From Candidatus Zixiibacteriota bacterium (GTDB lineage: Bacteria; Zixibacteria; MSB-5A5; GN15; FEB-12), in assembly GCA_029932795.1 (NCBI GenBank), contig JAOZPL010000041.1, positions 2,044 through 10,348 on the forward strand: DNA of 8,305 nucleotides, in the 5' to 3' direction. Shown piece after piece: positions 6,328 through 8,305 of the stretch. The first letter of the stretch is position 1. Each line of letters opens with the position of its first letter. The notes beneath the pieces were generated by a model. It had not been told where the DNA came from and searched no databases. It was given only the letters and a program-made list of their open reading frames with translations. A program made the translations under genes and the position numbers.

Positions 6328-6870
6328 CTACCGTTCGCTCTCAACGCTATTAACTTCTTTGAGCATCTCTAAACGCTTGATTACACGAGCCGGATTGCCA
6401 ACCACTACGGAATTGGCCGGCACGTCCCTGACTACCACACTCCCGGCTCCAATCTTGGAGTTGGTGCCAATCGTAATGCCGCCCAAAATGACGGTATTTG
6501 CCCCGACCTCCACGTTATCCTCAATTGTTGGGGACGGTCCCTGAGAGCCGTCCGGCATCTTCACGCAGCCGATAGTTGTGCAGTGACGAAGGTGGACTCC
6601 TTTCCCGAGAATCGTCTGGTCATTCATAACCAGGCCGACACCGTGCTCCAGTTTGAACCCCGGGCCTACCCTGGTTTTAGCGCGAAGACCTACTCCGAGA
6701 ATGTATTCCACAATCAGTCGGTAGGCAATCATGATGGGCATTCCCAGCCACCAGAGGATTGTCCCCTTCCGAACAGCAAAAACATGCGCCAGACGGAAGA
6801 AGGCCAGAATAAACACCCCTTTGATATTGCCACGGTTGGCTGACCGATCCTGAAATATATATCGCATCAT
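6328..6870 (-). CDS. Polysaccharide O-acetyltransferase, WcaB/CysE-like left-handed beta-helix
   Basis: Acetyl-CoA-dependent transferase of 180 residues, probably acetylating a sugar hydroxyl of the repeat unit. The N-terminal third is hydrophobic and helical (FRLAHVF 25-31, MPIMIAYRLIVEYILG 44-59), matching the layout I recall for WcaB of the colanic acid locus. Hexapeptide repeats of the left-handed beta-helix run from about 64 to 148 (VGPGFKLEHG, ILGKGVHLRH, VEVGANTVILG, KIGAGSVVV), closing with GNPAR (158-162). LEHG (74-77) supplies the expected catalytic H76. The second active-site His of serine acetyltransferases (HPKI in E. coli CysE) aligns with S113-P-T-I here. Two ATGs are in tandem; AGGAG lies 5 bases before the first, which overlaps the polymerase stop as ATGA. 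Acting as a serine acetyltransferase is less likely given the context and the missing His. Confidence 0.88.
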   Translation of the reverse strand: MMRYIFQDRSANRGNIKGVFILAFFRLAHVFAVRKGTILWWLGMPIMIAYRLIVEYILGVGLRAKTRVGPGFKLEHGVGLVMNDQTILGKGVHLRHCTTIGCVKMPDGSQGPSPTIEDNVEVGANTVILGGITIGTNSKIGAGSVVVRDVPANSVVVGNPARVIKRLEMLKEVNSVESER

Positions 6871-8165
6871 ACTATCTCCTGTTGTGTCTCTTTGAACAGA
6901 CCAATCTCCATCGCAACCAGGACCATGATCTTTACAGGCATTCCCAGGGAAGCAAATACGAAGAAATTGCCGGTAAACAGCATCGTTACAAATGGCAGTA
7001 CAACCAGGATGGAGAGGAGTGCCCTGAAATGATGACGGTAAGCGATTGTATAATAAAGATAATACAGGAAAATAAAAAGAGCAGCTCCCGCTACGAACTG
7101 CAAGCCGAGAGCCATAGCGTACGGGAAGGTGACAATAAGAATCGCCGGGTATGCCATTGTATACAGGTAGCCGCGATCAAACACCATATATGCTTTTTCC
7201 GGACCCAGAATCTTTATCATCAGATGCCTCATTCCGACATCTTCCGCCGAGTTATGATCCGGTGATACGATATAACCAAGCTCCACCTGCCAGTGTTCTG
7301 GGTCATAGGTGCCAAAAGTGGAATTGTCGTGGTCAATGACCCACCATATTTCACCCTGACAGGCTAATATTCTGTGGACAAGGTAACCAAGAGCTATGTC
7401 TGGGGTCTTCATTTCACGGAGATAAGTGCCGAACGAAAAAACCATAAATACCAGAGCGATGGCCAAGCCAGTCATCAGGTAACGAAGCCTGAATATGGTG
7501 AAGCTGGCATCATGATACACCCGGCGGATGAACACCGGGGTAAAGTAGCAAACCAGCAGAATGACAGGAAATGAGTATTTGTGCCCGGACAGTACGACAT
7601 ACACAAGAAAAACCAGAAGGATCAACCCATTGACTGTGAATCGACCTGTACGACGACGAAACAGCCCCAAAGCAAAAGCAATCAGTTCACCCCAGTTAAA
7701 TAGGAATCTGTCGAGGATCCCCGACTCCTGAAAATAGGTGAAGCGATCCGGACCTTTTAAAAGAGGGATACCGCTAGTCCAGAACGAATAGCCAAGATAA
7801 CCCACAACCGCCGCAATCAACACGTACCCGACAAGCATAAGATTACCCAACCGAAGATTCATATCTCGAATAGAATAATCTCTTCGGGTTAAGACTCTCT
7901 TCCCAACCAGGCGAGCCGTCAGGACGAAACCGAGGTTGAAAATGATATAGAAAACACCAAGTCGGGCGGTAGCCAGGGTCGTTTCGGTGTAGCGGAACAG
8001 CTCAAGATTATATACGCCGAGATCATTATAGAAACAGGAGACCAACGCCCATAACTGCGTCACCGAGAGGTAAGCGAATATGATAAAGTACTCCTGGTAC
8101 TTCTTACAGATATAGATCAGCGTGGCCAGATAAGCCAACACGGCCACTGCATTAAGCAGAATCAC
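6867..8165 (-). CDS. Wzy-like polysaccharide repeat-unit polymerase (multi-spanning membrane protein)
   Basis: Integral inner-membrane protein, about 432 residues, with roughly ten or more hydrophobic helices and one large non-membrane region in the C-terminal half (about 248-335), the usual layout of O-antigen/capsule polymerases. Such enzymes join lipid-linked repeat units at the periplasmic face. Numbering from the TTG at 8171, notable conserved-looking pieces are SGHKYSFP (195-202), HRILACQGEIWW (266-277) with D280, and ILGPEKAYMVF (321-331). The combination recalls the DUF6418-type Wzy group of some capsule loci; this is from memory and uncertain. A TGA directly precedes the TTG, and no ATG occurs early, so the start is TTG 8171 or GTG 8165. 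GTG is preferred because AGGGTGA lies 6 bases before it. It overlaps the acetyltransferase by 4 bases. A flippase or other transporter is the main alternative. Confidence 0.8.
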   Translation of the reverse strand: MILLNAVAVLAYLATLIYICKKYQEYFIIFAYLSVTQLWALVSCFYNDLGVYNLELFRYTETTLATARLGVFYIIFNLGFVLTARLVGKRVLTRRDYSIRDMNLRLGNLMLVGYVLIAAVVGYLGYSFWTSGIPLLKGPDRFTYFQESGILDRFLFNWGELIAFALGLFRRRTGRFTVNGLILLVFLVYVVLSGHKYSFPVILLVCYFTPVFIRRVYHDASFTIFRLRYLMTGLAIALVFMVFSFGTYLREMKTPDIALGYLVHRILACQGEIWWVIDHDNSTFGTYDPEHWQVELGYIVSPDHNSAEDVGMRHLMIKILGPEKAYMVFDRGYLYTMAYPAILIVTFPYAMALGLQFVAGAALFIFLYYLYYTIAYRHHFRALLSILVVLPFVTMLFTGNFFVFASLGMPVKIMVLVAMEIGLFKETQQEIV

Positions 8166-8214
8166 TTTCAATCACCCTAACGAAACCGTCTATCAAGTTC
8201 TCAATGTTGTCCGG

Positions 8215-8304
8215 TTAAAGAACCGATGGGTCAAATAACTGATCGGTCCATAAACCATCATGAGAACGGTTAAGCAAGTTGCTTAAAAAACGACAGTCAG
8301 CCTC
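8215..8304 (-). CDS. Possible C-terminal end of an upstream gene (29 codons, cut by right edge)
   Basis: A minus-strand frame is open from the window edge to TAA at 8217-8215, ending in ...WTDQLFDPSVL. It would finish about 50 bases before the polymerase start, a spacing that fits the same operon. Nothing in 29 residues identifies a family, and an open frame this short is common by chance. The other two frames contain early stop codons. Confidence 0.3.
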   Translation of the reverse strand, partial: EADCRFLSNLLNRSHDGLWTDQLFDPSVL

Positions 8305-8305
8305 G

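Noticed and set aside
1..8305. CRISPR arrays, insertion sequences, integrases, toxin-antitoxin or phage-defence genes
   Set aside because: No repeated spacer pattern, terminal inverted repeats, transposase/integrase motifs or defence domains were seen on either strand.

Overview
The window suggests a Gram-negative bacterium of roughly 50% GC (judged by eye). The grounds are a Wzy/Wzz-type surface polysaccharide locus, Shine-Dalgarno-led genes and a CCA-encoding tRNA. The lineage cannot be fixed from sequence alone. Every supported gene lies on the minus strand, so transcription runs from the right edge to the left.

Reading in the direction of transcription: 8305-8215 may hold the last codons of an upstream gene. 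Then come a multi-spanning Wzy-like polysaccharide polymerase (8165-6867), a left-handed beta-helix O-acetyltransferase resembling WcaB/CysE (6870-6328) and a GT4 glycosyltransferase (6321-5092). These three are tightly packed, with a 4-base ATGA overlap and then a 6-base gap. A non-coding stretch (5091-4813) follows. It holds a perfect inverted repeat, a near-identical direct repeat spaced 31 bases and a weak sigma-54-like element, so a second transcription start is possible there. After it come a Wzz-like chain-length regulator (4812-3721), a GT2 glycosyltransferase of the rhamnosyltransferase type (3667-2642) and an extended-SDR sugar-nucleotide epimerase/dehydratase (2645-1572). The last two share another ATGA overlap.

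The polysaccharide genes end at a tRNA-Tyr(GTA) gene (1458-1374), which has its own plausible promoter and an intrinsic terminator 8 bases past its CCA end. Beyond it lies a MATE-family transporter (1200 to the left edge). About 400 residues are visible and the C-terminus is cut off by the window.

Together, the SDR enzyme would modify a nucleotide sugar, the two glycosyltransferases would help build the lipid-linked repeat unit, the acetyltransferase would decorate it, and the polymerase and Wzz protein would assemble it to a set length. A Wzx flippase, an initiating phosphosugar transferase, an outer-membrane exporter and a tyrosine autokinase are not in the window. It is therefore a slice of a larger locus, and O-antigen and capsule/exopolysaccharide cannot be told apart. 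I found no clear sign of a new class of system. The most unusual points are the polymerase family, a replaced active-site His in the acetyltransferase, a four-Cys segment in the GT4 enzyme and the structured region upstream of the Wzz gene.
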